This document shows, one piece after another, positions 13,886-26,927 of a stretch of 64,000 bases of DNA (position 1 is the first letter of the stretch; each line of letters starts with the position of its first letter). Both the position numbers and the translations under genes were made by a program. The DNA is from Parus major (Eukaryota > Chordata > Aves > Passeriformes > Paridae). The stretch spans positions 7,755,487-7,819,486 of the forward strand of contig NC_031781.1 in assembly GCF_001522545.3 (NCBI RefSeq), in the 5' to 3' direction. The notes below the pieces were generated by a model that did not search any database, was not told the DNA's origin, and was given only the letters and a program-made list of their open reading frames with translations.

Positions 13886-16800
13886 TTACATCTCTGCTTC
13901 ATTATTCAGATGGTTCATAATGACACAGCCATAAGCAAATTCACCCAATCTTTCTTTTCCTGAACTGTAGTCAAAGATATTCTTAGTTTATATCAGGCAG
14001 CCTTACTGGTCCTAACTTCACAAACTCGTATTTTATGCCATTGTATTTCACTTCATTTTGTGATTCAAACTATCATATTTCATAAATATACTTCTCATTT
14101 TAACACCATTAATAAAACCTTTAAACAATATACTCCTTCAATCCTGACAGTTCTTTTTCAGCTTCAGCTCCCTCTCCTTGGTGAGGCTCTTTGCATTAAA
14201 ACTTGAGATGATCACTGTCTTATCCAGTTTCATTTACATTATTAAAAAAACCCACAGAAATAAAAACAAAAAAAAAAAACCAAACCACATTTCCTTCAGC
14301 AAGAAAACCAGAGAAAAACAGCAAGCTAAGTTTAACTAAAGCACATTATGCATTAAATGTAACATCTTGCATTTAAACTTTTTTTTAATTATAAACAGAT
14401 AAATTGTGAAAATTGTAATAAAAGTTATCAAATAGCTTTAGCATAGAAGAAGGAGGTGGTTCTCCTGTGTAGTAATAAGTAACTGTAAAGTTCAAAGTTA
14501 ATATAGAGAGAGACATTTAAGGAACAGATTAATGTGATTTTATAGGAGCAATAATATTAATCTGAAGTGATGACGCTCAGGAGTGTGATAGTTTCTGAGC
14601 CAAGAAAATAACATTAAAACCAAAAGAATTACCATTCATATGAAGAGTTCTTCATAATTATTAGTAATGTTCATCTGCCAAGTAGAACACATTTATAAAT
14701 TTAACTGCCCATATCTCATAACAGATATTTCTACCCCTGAGTATTTGACACTTTGTGTGTCAATACTTTCTGATTAGTGGAATGTTAGTATTCATCATCT
14801 TGTTTTAATTTTTGTTTGAATTTGTAAATGATAACTTTATTACATCCATTTTTACTTTTCAAACTTATTTATACAAGCATACCTCATTATGTTGAAGAAT
14901 TCATATGTGAACATAATAACTATTGTGAGGATACCACAGCTTGCAATAGTCTAGATTATCACTTCCTCAGAAATTTACATGATATATTTTGAAAATTTAT
15001 GTTGCTGCAATTATCTTGCAATGTAAAGATGTTGGCATAGCAGTGAATGTGGGTCCCAGCAAGCTATGCATGAATAAATGCATTTTAACATCACATTCAT
15101 TTTCCTACAGGGCCCTGCACATGCCCTTGCATCTGAAGTTTAAGGAAATGTCAAATAACTTGCTAAAGTTCCATAGCAAAGTTTAATCACTCCATCACAT
15201 TCTATGCACAGTTCATCCTCTTCAAAATTCTGTGTTCACTCAGCAGTACCACATTATTTTCTGAAAAGTTATTTCAGGGTCAACACCCTCATAACAATAA
15301 TAGATTTTGGTGTCTCAAAACTTCACTGCTAAGAATATAACAAATTTGAAAATAAAATTAATACAAAAAGAAAATTCTCTCCATTGCATCACCCATTGCA
15401 GGATTCTCAGACAATAAGAACAGATTATATTACCAGTATCTCTGGACCTCTTAGTTCCTTGAATCTTTGTAATTGTTGTTTTGTAACCAATAATTCTCAA
15501 TTCATTTACTGCTCTCTATCAATTCTTTATCTCTTTTTACATAAACTGTTTAAATCAAATTAACATTTCTAGAAATTTGAGATCACAAGCTCCAGTACTT
15601 CATGATCATAGTTAAATTTTGTCATTTTAATGGTCAAACATTCAACAGGTTCTTGATTGCTGTCTAACGAAGGTCTTATCCTCTTGAACAAAAGATTCCT
15701 GTGCCTATGGTGTCACATAATAATTCACTTTTACAGTGCAAGGGGGGGATCAGTTCCTGTTTACACCTGGTGGTCACACCTGGAGTTGCTGCATTTCAAG
15801 TGTGGGTCTGTCATTGCCCCTCAGCCCCTACAGCACTGCATGGAAAAGCACTACAGCACTTTCTCATCCACACAAAGCTCCTAACTGTGGTATCTTTTCC
15901 AATGTGCTGCTTGAGGACTTTGGAGAGTGTAGGCAGAGCTCACAGGCACAGTGAACAAAGTGACCACTCTTGATTATTCACTTCCTCTGGGACCTCCTTT
16001 ACAGATTAAAATAGGTGCAAACACTTGAGTATTCTAAACTCTGATGTGGTGAGAGAGACAATTGCCAATTGAAGTTGTCCTTATGTAAATAATCAGTTCT
16101 ATTTTAAATAAAAATCTTCTCTCAGTTGGAATTTGAGATTCCCATTCTCATAACACTTAACCATTACTAAACTTTACCCAACATCTGCAAAAAGTAACAA
16201 GTTTTGGCAGCAGGTAGCTCTGAAGGTTGATAAGTCACCCTCAGTAAAAGGTGCTCTACACATCCTTATTTCCATGCTGGCTGTTTTCTGCCCCCCAAGG
16301 TAACTAAAACTTGTGACATGTTCCTCTTTTTAATGGTAATGCTCCCTAATGGGTGTTCTGTCTTGACTGTAACTGTAGCAGTGATCACGAAAATGAAATC
16401 ACTTAAACTTCTTTTTTGGGACCATGAAACAGCTTTCTTCTGACTTGATCACAATCAAACAATTACATAAATTATTTGAAAACTCAGAATTTCTTCTTTC
16501 ATTCATGCAAGAGTGTCTAATTAAAGGAAGAGAAAAAAGAAAACTGATCAATCAAATAGCAGGACACCAGATGGGAGAAGGCCCCAAGGTCTATTTAATT
16601 ACAAAGGGCATGAGACAAATCCCAAAACCCTCCTCTCCCATTATGGAAAGCTTCTACAGCCTTCCCAGAAACAAGACAATCATTGCCTGGTCAAAGAAAG
16701 ACTATGGGAACTCTGAGAAATAGTTACAACTACAATGAAATAATCATGAGACGGGTTAGAAATACTTACCAATACTTTTCTTACTTACAGGACCTCTGAG

Positions 16801-17161
16801 AGTGACTGGTGATGCTCACACTTGAAGAAACAGGTGGGGACAGGCCTGATTCACCAGTTACTAAAAGACAGGCTTGTTCCCCATCATGGTTTTCTGGGGG
16901 GTTGTTTGTGCCTGTAAATTGCACATGACTTTTCCAATATATGTTTGTTTCATGAAGAGTATTAAAAAACAGAAACTTTAAATTTTTCCAAGTCAGGCAG
17001 CAGGAAATGCAGTTCTCAAGCAGCCCTTTTTTATTCTTTTACAGAGAATAACAAATATTCTCTTTAAAAAACATACTCTGCTTTTAATGTCTCTGCTTCT
17101 GAAAAGAAGACCAAGTAAGCAAAAATGCTACTCCATGTAAGACAAATAATACAAAAATTAC

Positions 17162-17355
17162 CTTTCTAACTCAGCAATTTTCTTATCTTTGTCATTCTTC
17201 TCATTCTCTACTTCTTTGAGTATTTCTAGAAGTCTGTCAACCTCAGCCTGAGCTTTGCCACATTCTTCTCTATAGTATGATGCCTCTTTGTCGAGCTGCT
17301 TCATTCTGTCTGCAAATTCTGGATTCATCCGTGCCTCCTCTTCAGCTTCATGAGC
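17162..17355 (-). CDS. ERC2: ERC2 internal coding exon E (64 codons + 2 bases, coiled coil)
   Basis: Fifth ERC2 exon, minus strand, entering in phase 0 and leaving after two bases of a codon. It starts AHEAEEEARMNPEFADRMK, passes through DKEASYYREECGKAQ and ends KDKKIAELE plus AG. The length is 194 bases. The donor is TTAGAAAG|GTAATT. The acceptor is TTCTGAAG|GCTCATG, a less common AAG acceptor behind a T-rich tract, with no competing AG just upstream. The body is clearly ERC2, because MNPEFAD and DKEASYYR are ERC2-type where ERC1 has different residues. The first residues, AHEAEEEAR, differ from the AHNIEDDSR I recall in mammalian ERC2 and look closer to the ERC1 start (AHEA...). This may be avian divergence or an ancestral state. 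Confidence 0.94.
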
Positions 17356-17741
17356 CTTCAGAATCAATATTTCAAAAAAGATAAGGATGACAGTAACTTA
17401 AATACCTTTAAGAGCTTTACTTCTTCAGTCTCAGAGTTCAAGTTTTCATTAAAAAGGATTATGGGTATTCCTGTCTGATGATGCTTTTCTACAGGTAATA
17501 AAATTATAAATAGATAGATAATAGATTATAAAAAGAAATTAAAATATCTACGTAGTCAAATGTTATCATCTTGAAAGGGAAGGGGATTTATTAAGGGGGT
17601 TTTTTACATATTAAAGTGACCTCATTTTAAAGTTGTGTTTTCAAATTTAGAAAAAAATCACATTGCAATTCATTAAATTCACATTAAGATCAGTGTGGTT
17701 TAAATATATAGGCAATTTCTTAACAAATCATGTTGTCTTTC

Positions 17742-17822
17742 CCTATATATAAACACACACACTTTGTCCATGTATAAATGTACAAACACAGATACATACA
17801 TACGTATTGTATATGTCTGTAT
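17742..17822. repeat. Degenerate CA/TA microsatellite
   Basis: Contains TATATATAAACACACACAC and GATACATACATACGTATTG units, a decayed alternating purine-pyrimidine tract. No gene content. Confidence 0.65.
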
Positions 17823-20800
17823 CACCAGATGTCTCAAATGCAGTTTGATAAAAAGAATTTAAAATAAATAAATAGTTTATAATGCAGAGGTGATTTTAAA
17901 AGATGAATCAATAAACTAAAAAGCTGTTTTCAGCAGACAAATTTCCCAATAATCCTTTTTATCTTATCATTAATACTTAACCTGAAACATCAGAGGAACA
18001 AGCCCGTTGGTGAAAACAGCACAAACCTGGCAAACACATGCATGGATGGGTGGCAGTTTCACAGACAAGAGAGAACGCAATGAAAACAACAACAGTGCAG
18101 AGCCCAGCCCAGCTCCCATCAAACCTAATGGCAAAAACCCAATTAACTTCAATGGGAGCATGACCTGGCACCGAGTGCTTTAAACTGTTGGCTGGAATAA
18201 TCACAGACAGATGGAAACAACGATGCACTGCAATGCTTAGCCTACCCCTTGCTTCCCATTATTCCTAATTGGCATCTTGAAAGAGCAGGCAAGGAAAAAA
18301 CAAGTCGTTTAAGGCAGTGCACATTAAACATAGAAAATTCAGGTAACAAACAGGATTTTTACAGAAGTTCATGATATTCAGAACTGGAGGTCCTCCAACC
18401 ATCTTAGTATGCAGAGAAGACGTAGACTTACTTATCCTTCTTAATTTCAGGGAATGGACAATGCAAGCAAGCAATGAAAGAAATGCAGATCAAAATGAAG
18501 CATGCATGTTTGGGAAAGGATCAATATAAACTACAGATACTAGAAGGTCCATACTCTTTGCAATGGTTAAAATTTTCTGTATAAATAAAGAACAAGTCTG
18601 AGTTTACTATAAATACAACAAAAAAATTGAAATTAGTAGGGAAGAAACTTAGGGGGTTTGCATGTAACATATCATTTAAGCATGAGGATAATAAGGAAAA
18701 CATAGTAGATTTGACATGTTATTTATCCTACTTTGAGGTTTTTATTCAGAAAAAGTATTTCATCACAAAAAAAAAGCCAAGGGAATGACACGAGGAGCCT
18801 AAAAACCCTGCTGACGTTGGTCTTCAGAATTTCTGTTTTGATACATGCTCCAGTCCTGAATTCCATGCAGATGCAGGACTTTTTAAACCCAGAACTTGTT
18901 TCAAGGTAACATTTAAGGAGTATCTTGATTTTGTATCTTAAGTATCATAGGTTTGAGTGAGACGCCAGCAACAGATTCCTTTTCATGTTCACAATCTTCC
19001 TTCATAATAAAATTGGATTTCTTTTATACCCATTGTTAATTGTATCAAGAAATTTACTTTCAACTGAAAGTAAACAATTGACTGAAGGCCAATTATCTGA
19101 GAAAACACTTTGATTGTCCACCAGAGCTATTACAATATACACTTTTCTATCATTATCTAATTTTGCAAGGAATAAATTAATTCCATAAGTAAATTCACTC
19201 TAGAAAAAGAAATACAATTCCCATCTTCAATATACTAAGAAACTCACACGAAAAGCATATTGTTCCCTATTCATCAGATGTCTCCTCCTCTCCCAAGGAT
19301 AAATCCAGAATTTCAGTTTCTCTCTAAAGGCTATTGCTCTTTCATGTAGCTCTCTGTCACCTTTCTGTCCCTTCCCTTTGGTACACAATTAATTACATAG
19401 CAGCCATCATTTCATAAAGAGGAAAAAGACCCACCTTCCTTCCTCTAAGCAGTCTTCACTTCAGCATAAAGTCTCAGCTTCAGCCCAAGTGGTTTTTTCC
19501 CCATGTACCTCTACCCTTTCTCATACCCCAGGGCAAGAAGCAATGCAGATGGGAGAGAGAAGCCTGTCTCTTTTTTATGTTTTATTGTCACACTGCACTT
19601 TCTACAAGGAAAATACATAACTGGGCAAGAACATGATAGCATCATCAATGCACAGGTGTCAAAATGTTCTACTACCATGGAGCATTCCTGTCACACAGCA
19701 GCTCAGAAATTACTGAGCTGAGTATTTGAGTATTAGTAAATACTCAAAAAATTATCTGCTGCATAGCTGGTAAGCAAATCATCACCTGAAATAATAGATT
19801 TTCCGTTTAGCCATTTAAATCTTTGCTCAACAGTCTGCTAAGGAATTCAACATTAAGCTGAAAAAATATTTTCAGTTCTTGTGTTTTCTGTGGTGCTCAT
19901 GTTGTTCTATATTTGGGGGATGTGTTTTTGGGAAATTCTCCTGCACAAACTGGGTCACTGCATTTCCCCAACATGGAGCAGAACTTCTAAAGTATGATTA
20001 AATGTGATTAAGCATCCAACCAGTATCACATATAAATCAAGGTAAACATTCAGTTACTAACAAGGTTATTCTTGCTAAAAAGAAAAAAAAAAAGAAAAAA
20101 CCAAAACCAGTATTGCATACCACCAATTTAGCTGATTGCCTGTCCTTTTCAAAGCACTTAGAGAACCTTTTTTGGATTATTGACAGGTACCAGATTTCTA
20201 CAAGGGTATTGCCCAAATGAAGAAGTACTAGAAAGTCAGTTAAAAATGGAGAGCCAGAACAAAAAGTAATTTTTACAAGGAGCTCTCTGAAGGTGGTACT
20301 TTAACCTGCAATTCCCTTTAAGGGAATCCTCACATTGTAAACAAAGCTGCCAATACTGGAAAAGAGCAAACCACAATCCATCTGACATTGCCAGCACAAA
20401 GGCACAGAATTACTTATAAGGCCTCATTTTATTTTATGGCTTCAAAAGATGTACTTGGATCTAAAGTAGGCACGTTTTTGAATTTGTTGTGTACAGATCA
20501 GGGGTGATTTGTTGACAGATGGAACCTGACTTTTGAGGTCAAACAGTAGGCCCAAAGGAGTTAAAAGGCAGCTCAGTTGATACTGACCCTGCTGATGCCA
20601 GGACAGGGCAGATTTCTTTGGCTTTTTTTAGGCTGTAGACTGAATTGTTGGATCAGTTCTAGACAGAGGCTGCATGGTTATCACATGAATCAGAAAGTCT
20701 CTGCCCATTTCTGCTGTGCTCTCCTTTTTCTGTTTAATTTCTGTCCCCTGTTTACTCCCTAAGTTCTCTTTACCTCAGAAAACACATTTTCTGTTTTAAT

Positions 20801-23501
20801 AGGTTTTATGGGTAAGAGGGACTGGTCCATGTGTATTTTTCAGCTCTCTTAAATCTGTATCTGCAAATTATAACCCTTGTGTGTGGTGATTAGGTTAATT
20901 TCAAACTAACGCGCTCACTTCATGATGCTTTTTCTCTGCAATATTATGAGGGTGATGTTGTATGTTATTTTTACAACTGAGTAAAAATAGCATATCACTC
21001 TACCATTAGAATTTCACAAGTTCTTACATTAATTATGTATCTGTTCTGATCCTTACTCCATAAGCACTGCAAATCCTTTAGAAGAAAAGTACTATTTCCT
21101 TATGTAAACCACAAATGTCCTACAGAAACATCATAACAGTGTGGCACAGACATGCAACATGAATGATTTAGGCTATTAAACTCTTACAGTGCTGTCATGC
21201 ATGTATTATTCTTCATAACAGAAATGGATGGTTAGATAAGTATTTCATTTTTAAAGCTTCAGACACAAACATACACAGAAATCAAGTGGGTACTTAAATA
21301 TATATTAAAAAAAAGAAAAGGAACAGCAGAATTTACATGCAAGATATTACTTTGTAAGATCCTTCAAATTTTATTACTTTCAAGAATAAATGGGAAAAAA
21401 AAGATTGCTGTCACATGAATTCTTCTTGTCTCCTTAAAACTCAGGAGGTTTTCATTTAACTTTAGGGACTGCTCTAAGTAATTTATAGTGTATTCTGCAA
21501 GTACTTTAAATTTTAATCTGACATTCCTCTGATAGAAGATCTTGGAAAATTTAGTCTTTAATATTCAGAAAAAGGTTCACCTGAACTCCAGACTCAGTAC
21601 AGCATGATATTTTCATTACAGCACAAAGGCATGTAATTTCTTATAATCAATTTTGCACAAAATCTCATTGGGTATTTCATAAAGTTCACCTCTAAAGCAT
21701 GAAGAAATGCATGTCAAATTGTATTTACAATTTATCCTTATGTATGTAGGAGAAGAAAGAAGGTGAGCAAGAGAAGTTTGTTTTAAAAGAATTGTCTTGT
21801 GGGTATAGTACAGTTGTTACCAAGTACCAAAGGAAAAGGATCTTGCATCCGTTGTTTTGCAACTTCCAACAGGCTGTCCTTTTGAAAATTAACCACATAA
21901 AGGCAGAAAAAACAATTAGGAAAAGGACTGACTTTGGAATACTGCACACAAACAGATTAGGAAGTAACAAATGAATTCTGTAGAGCAGTATCGCTAATAT
22001 TCAGCTAATGACTGGCCAGAATTTATGAAAACCAAGCTGAAAACAGTAAAAAGACCTCAGTCTGAGAAGACACGAACAGGAGCAGTGCAAATGATGTGAA
22101 TTGAAACACAGCTACCACAAAAATTACCCAAGATGATACAGAAAAAAAGGGGCTTATCATTAAAGGGACAAGCTCTTTCTCCAGCACTGTGCCAGAGGGT
22201 AGAGGTGATAACATCAGGTTTTATGCTATTGTGCTTCAATTTATGACTACATTCTAAACACAGGTAACCAATAACTTTAAAAGTAAATACAGCACATGCT
22301 GTGAGACTTTTCCCATACAAAAGTCATGACATATACATTACATAGTTAGAACTACAAAACCTAACCATAATACATTCCAAAGCTGGAATCCTGGTCCATG
22401 GACACCCATGGCAAAGCTCCCATTGACTCCAGTTGAGGCAATACCTCCTCTAAGGTGTCATATCACATTACTTAAGCTACAAACCCAGTCCTTCTAAACA
22501 TTCACTACCCCAATTACGTAGTGATTCTGACCAGGATTACAATGTAAACTATAGCTTTTAAATTGCTCTTGGAGTTACATCATTTTTCTGTCCTGTGATG
22601 CTCACAGCACATGAAATGTTAACAGTCTCAGCCAGAGTTGGAAACTCCTCTCTGCAGAGCAAGTTTTTTGCTGCTTTTCTTCAAACTGAAAAAGGAGTCA
22701 AGTCAAAAGAGATATTGTGCAATTAAAGCAGGCATTGGCAAGACTATTAATGCTGAACAAGCCAAAGCAATACTGTGCTTTTGCAAAAACAACCTTTTGC
22801 ATTTATCATTTTATATTTTAGTATTTTCTTCACTTAAATACAAAGTTTCCACGTTCCTAATGCATATATGCTAAATGTATACACTCTTCCATTAATAGAA
22901 CTGATCTATTTTAGTCATATGGACTTTTGAAAATACTGCCAGTCATTTCCTAGATATTATTATTCATCTAATTAACTCAGTCACTGAAGGTAAACTGAAT
23001 AAGTTAGGAGTTATATAAGTTTGAAGGATCGAATAAAGTACTGCACAAGGAGGAACTAAAAAGCAAAGCAAAAGGAAAACAAAATTTTGCATGCGTTTTC
23101 TAATGGAGAAGTTGAGGACCTAAAGGACGTTTGTTTTCTCAGAAACACAGTCAGTACCTATTTAATACATCTCAGATTCTTAAAATGGCCTTCAAGTCCA
23201 CAAAGTTCATTTATTTGGATATAATGGATAAAGCATAGTGAGCATCAGGAGTGTTCTGCAAAGCTCCACAGAGGAAGAGCACAACACAGTAAAGGAATGG
23301 ATCCTCATGCTTCCATATGTTACAGCGGGCATTTTAAAAACGAACTTACTGGATTGTACATCTGATTGAACAACTGCTCAGCTTGCTACATTGCAAAGTT
23401 GGTAGGGAGTGAAGCACAGACAGGAAAAGAAGGAAAGATCCAGGAAAACAGCATTAGCTCAACAAAACCAGTGCATTTGCACAGAAGAACTTGTCATTAA
23501 G

Positions 23502-23526
23502 AAAAAAAAAATAAAAAAAAAAAAAA
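23502..23526. repeat. A-rich homopolymer tract
   Basis: Twenty-four A in 25 bases, interrupted by one T. No recognisable retroelement body precedes it, so I treat it as simple sequence rather than a tail. Confidence 0.75.
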
Positions 23527-26500
23527 GTAGAAATTTAAGATTCTAAACATTCCTTGGTGAAAGTGAGAGGCACTGGGGAAACATAAATGTTGACTTTGGT
23601 TCCTAAAAAAGAATAGCTGGAGTAAGAAATTTAAGGTTTGTGTTACTTTCCCTTTCTCAAGTTAAATAACCCATGAAATAAAGAGAGGTGTCCACTTTTG
23701 ATGATACATTAAGTGCCGGTCTCAAGCAATGAATCACGAGAAGTGCTTTTGGCTGAGGCTGCAATTTATCACCAAAGCTTCAAAGACAGCAATAATAAAA
23801 GATTAATTAAATAGTATCATTAAATTTATTACTTTCCTCTTGTTTAATACAATACTGAATTTTCTATGCAGAATGACTTTCAAACAGTACAGCTTGGCAA
23901 ATAGTGCTTTAGCAACTGCAAATATGTCAGTAAGCAAGTACATTTAAGATGCTGAAAATCAACAAAAGGAGGAAATTCGAGAGTGGATAATAAAGATTAT
24001 ATATACTCACATTTATATAAAACACTTTGCTACCTATTAGGGAATTCCTTCTGTTCTTTCACAAATAGCAATACAAAGTAAGTCAACAAAAATATGTCGA
24101 ATTATGGGGAAAAAAGCATTCTCTGGTATTTAGAACTTTTTCTTTTAAAATTTTTTATGGATTTCAATCCATAATATTGGTCACAAAGTGTTCAATAAGC
24201 ATGTCTATAATTTAAAACATTACTTTTAACACCAAAATATAGCACAGTCACATTAATAATTACTTTGTACAAATACCCTCTTCACTACTTGTGAAATGTG
24301 CCTAATTTGTAAAATCATGGGTTTAGAATCAGAAAAAAAAATAAATGCAAAAAATCCAGTTATGCAGCACTGGAAAATATTAGGATCTAATCAGATCCAA
24401 TAAAATCCATCTTTATTATCAATAAATTAATCTTATTTTCTCCATAAAACAGAAATCAGGGAAAGCTGGGGAGGAGAAACTCTAAAAGTTGTTGTGGTGT
24501 TTTTTATTTACAGTTTTAGTTTGGACTTGCCTCTTGTGCACATTTTCCTTCAGACATGACACTTACCACCATTAGTGCTCATGAAAAACTGACTCCCAGC
24601 AAGCACGCACAGAGAGCTATCTTCATATTTCTTACCTTAATTTGTTAAAACGTACAAATCAACACTGAACTATGGCTGTTTTACAGCAGCATTGCAAAGC
24701 ACCTCCTCTGTGATATTTTTCGAGAGGAATACTGTGTAAGCTACTTGGAATCTTTTCAAGGGGACACAGCCCCTTGGAGTGGGTTATGAGAGAGAGATGT
24801 TGACTGTGCCAGAGCCCCGCGCTCCTGCAGCGGCTGATGCTCACTCGTGAGCACACTCATGGGGCACATGGCTTCATTTATGGCCCTGTGGCTGTCCCCT
24901 CCTCCTCTGACCCACACATGTGCAACAGTGACCCAGGTTTCTGTTTCACTCACTTTCCTGAGGAGTGAGAACACGGTGCAGGTATTTTTCTGGGGACCAA
25001 TTACTTTTAACGCGGGGTATTTACAGGTTTGAACATAAAGTATTTCATTAAAGAAAATGTGAATTGAAAATGACTGTTTGGAGTCTACTGTCATTAACAG
25101 TCACTGTTTCTGTTCAATTAAGCATGGCCAGAAAGAAGGTTGTAACTACATTTTATTGTGGAAATACCTGGTCTCCTACAAATGGTGGGTGAATTTCCAT
25201 TGGGGCTTTATGCTGTATTTATGATATAATGAAACTATTATGTTTTCAACTTTCATTCAATAATTGTTTGTATTTATACACAAGAAACATGCTCCCTTTT
25301 TATACAAAAGACATCCCAGACACTCTCTGACTTTTATAAGTGCTTGTTTTTCCATGACTCTATGATGTGTTTATATGTACGGTCATAAACGATTGACTTA
25401 GGATTTCAAGTCTTTCAAGAGGATTTTGAGGAGGGTTTTTTAAGTGATCTGTGCTTCCAGTGTTCTTTTAACTATATGTCTTTAATGAAGAAAAAAAGAT
25501 ATTTCAGATTGTAATGAAGTATCTGTAGTACTGGAGTGCAAAGTAAACAAATATATATTCTAACAAACTAAAGCAAACTAAATGACTTCCAGAGAAACCT
25601 TTCCTTTGGAGATTTTAATTCTGCCATCAATAGCATTTTTAAGCTACCGAACATTTAAACTATTTGTGTTTCCATTTGTACATGTTTATTGAAAAAAGCT
25701 TCCCTTCCTTTGAACTAAAGATCAAATGCAGGCACCTAATTGCACATATTCATTCTGAACTAAGAAAGAATGCAAGCATAAGGTTTACACGCTGGTATCC
25801 TTCATACTTGGCAATACCTTCTTCACAGGTCAGGCTATTGAAACAATGCTTAATCACTGAGCAGGATACTACTCAACCTGGGTAAAAAGAGTGTCAGAAT
25901 ATTATGCTAACAGTGATAACATTCACAGAACAAATATTATTTACCAGAAAACAAAAAACTATATCAATATGCAAAAAAAAATAAATAATGCTTGATGTAC
26001 ATTTAGTCATGAATTGCAGAAGGCAAACGTAATGCCTGACCCCATCAAATACGGAATGAGAACAATGAGAGCAGACATTACTGAACAACACAGAGAAAGG
26101 TCAAAGAAACAATGGTATCAAAACACTTGCAAATCATTTAAGCAAAATCTAGTTTATTGCAGCAATTTAAGTAAAACCATGTAATAAAATACAGGGTTTG
26201 TATGTTTTCCTTTAAATGCTTGCTTCCACTTCTTGCTGGATAGAAATACTGAATTGCCTGCTGATATAAACTTTTGATTATTTTGCTTAATTATGACAAA
26301 CATGTTCACCAACAAAGCCAAAAATACATCAAAATAAAATCTAGCTAGAGTTTTCATTTTGGAAGCTCATTTTTTTGATTAGGAATTCCAGCATTTCTTG
26401 GACAAGCCTTTAATTTTTTTCTTATCCTGCAAACATTTCAGTTCACTTCTAAAAGTGGTGTTAATTCACATACATTTAAATTGCTGGTTTGACAATTTCT

Positions 26501-26786
26501 TTCTGCCCTTTTCCCTCCAATGTCCTGCTCTCAGTTCATCTATTTGTTGCAGCTTCTCAGAATTCCCTCATAGAGGTACTCAGGACAATTTCTGAGGCTC
26601 ACTAGTGGCTTTGGTACAAACCTCTAGAGAAAAAGCAGTATTTGATGCAAGCATCAGCAAACAGCATAAGATGGGTAGATTCTAGATTTACTCCAGAAGA
26701 GTAAATAAGCTCATCATTTCAAAATGAGGGTATGGGATGCTGATTTTTGTTTTGCTGATTGTTTGTTTGTTTGAAGATGAACTTAC

Positions 26787-26927
26787 CTTTTTCAACTGTG
26801 CTTCCAACTTACTACACTCTTCCTTCTTTTGTTCTATGGCTATTTCTAAAGACTTAAGTTTGGAGTCTCTTTTCAGCCCTGCTGATGCCAATGAAGATGC
26901 ATGTTCTTTGAGATCGATTAAACTAGA
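26787..26927 (-). CDS. ERC2: ERC2 internal coding exon D (47 codons, coiled coil)
   Basis: Fourth ERC2 exon, minus strand, phase 0 at both ends. It starts SSLIDLKEHASSLASAGLK and ends SKLEAQLKK. The acceptor is CATTTTCCAG|TCTAGTTTA and the donor is TTGAAAAAG|GTAAGTTC, a strong consensus donor. The length is 141 bases, the same as exon C. The sequence reads as coiled coil with a short less-charged stretch (HASSLASAGL) early in the exon, then a lysine/glutamate-rich heptad region. It appears identical to mammalian ERC2 as I remember it. Joined to exon C it gives LTEKE-SSLIDLK, the expected continuity. It lies in the central part of the protein, within the region reported for this family to mediate Bassoon/Piccolo interaction; that assignment is family knowledge, not visible here. 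Confidence 0.95.

Larger units (their letters stand above)
2318..17161 (-). other. ERC2 intron E-F, about 14.8 kb
   Basis: This intron separates the AELE-AG end of exon E from exon F, and is interrupted mid-codon. It contains a (CA)-rich patch just upstream of the exon F acceptor (about 2329-2341), a TA/A-rich simple tract (7324-7375), a purine A/G tract (12419-12468), an A/G tract at 8388-8411, and an antisense CR1-like remnant near 13.7 kb. A manual search for a 12-base microexon encoding SLTL flanked by AG and GT found no candidate. Locally GC-richer blocks near 8.5-8.8 kb, 9.0-9.4 kb and 15.7-15.9 kb are unexplained. Confidence 0.75.
17356..26786 (-). other. ERC2 intron D-E, about 9.4 kb
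   Basis: AT-rich intronic sequence. Visible structure includes a CA/TA microsatellite-like zone at 17742-17822 and A-rich tracts at 20077-20100 and 23502-23526. A GC-richer block at about 24770-24990 contains the short near-palindrome TGCTCACTCGTGAGCA. Nothing in it resembles an exon of a known gene, and no mobile element was recognised. Confidence 0.7.

Noticed and set aside
15657..15973. Three overlapping plus-strand open frames in a GC-richer block
   Set aside because: Openness in all three forward frames points to composition rather than selection, and no family is recognised.
17158..17367. Reading exon E as a stand-alone small protein
   Set aside because: The coding match begins precisely at an AG and ends at a GT donor, and joins exons D and F in frame; it is an internal exon.
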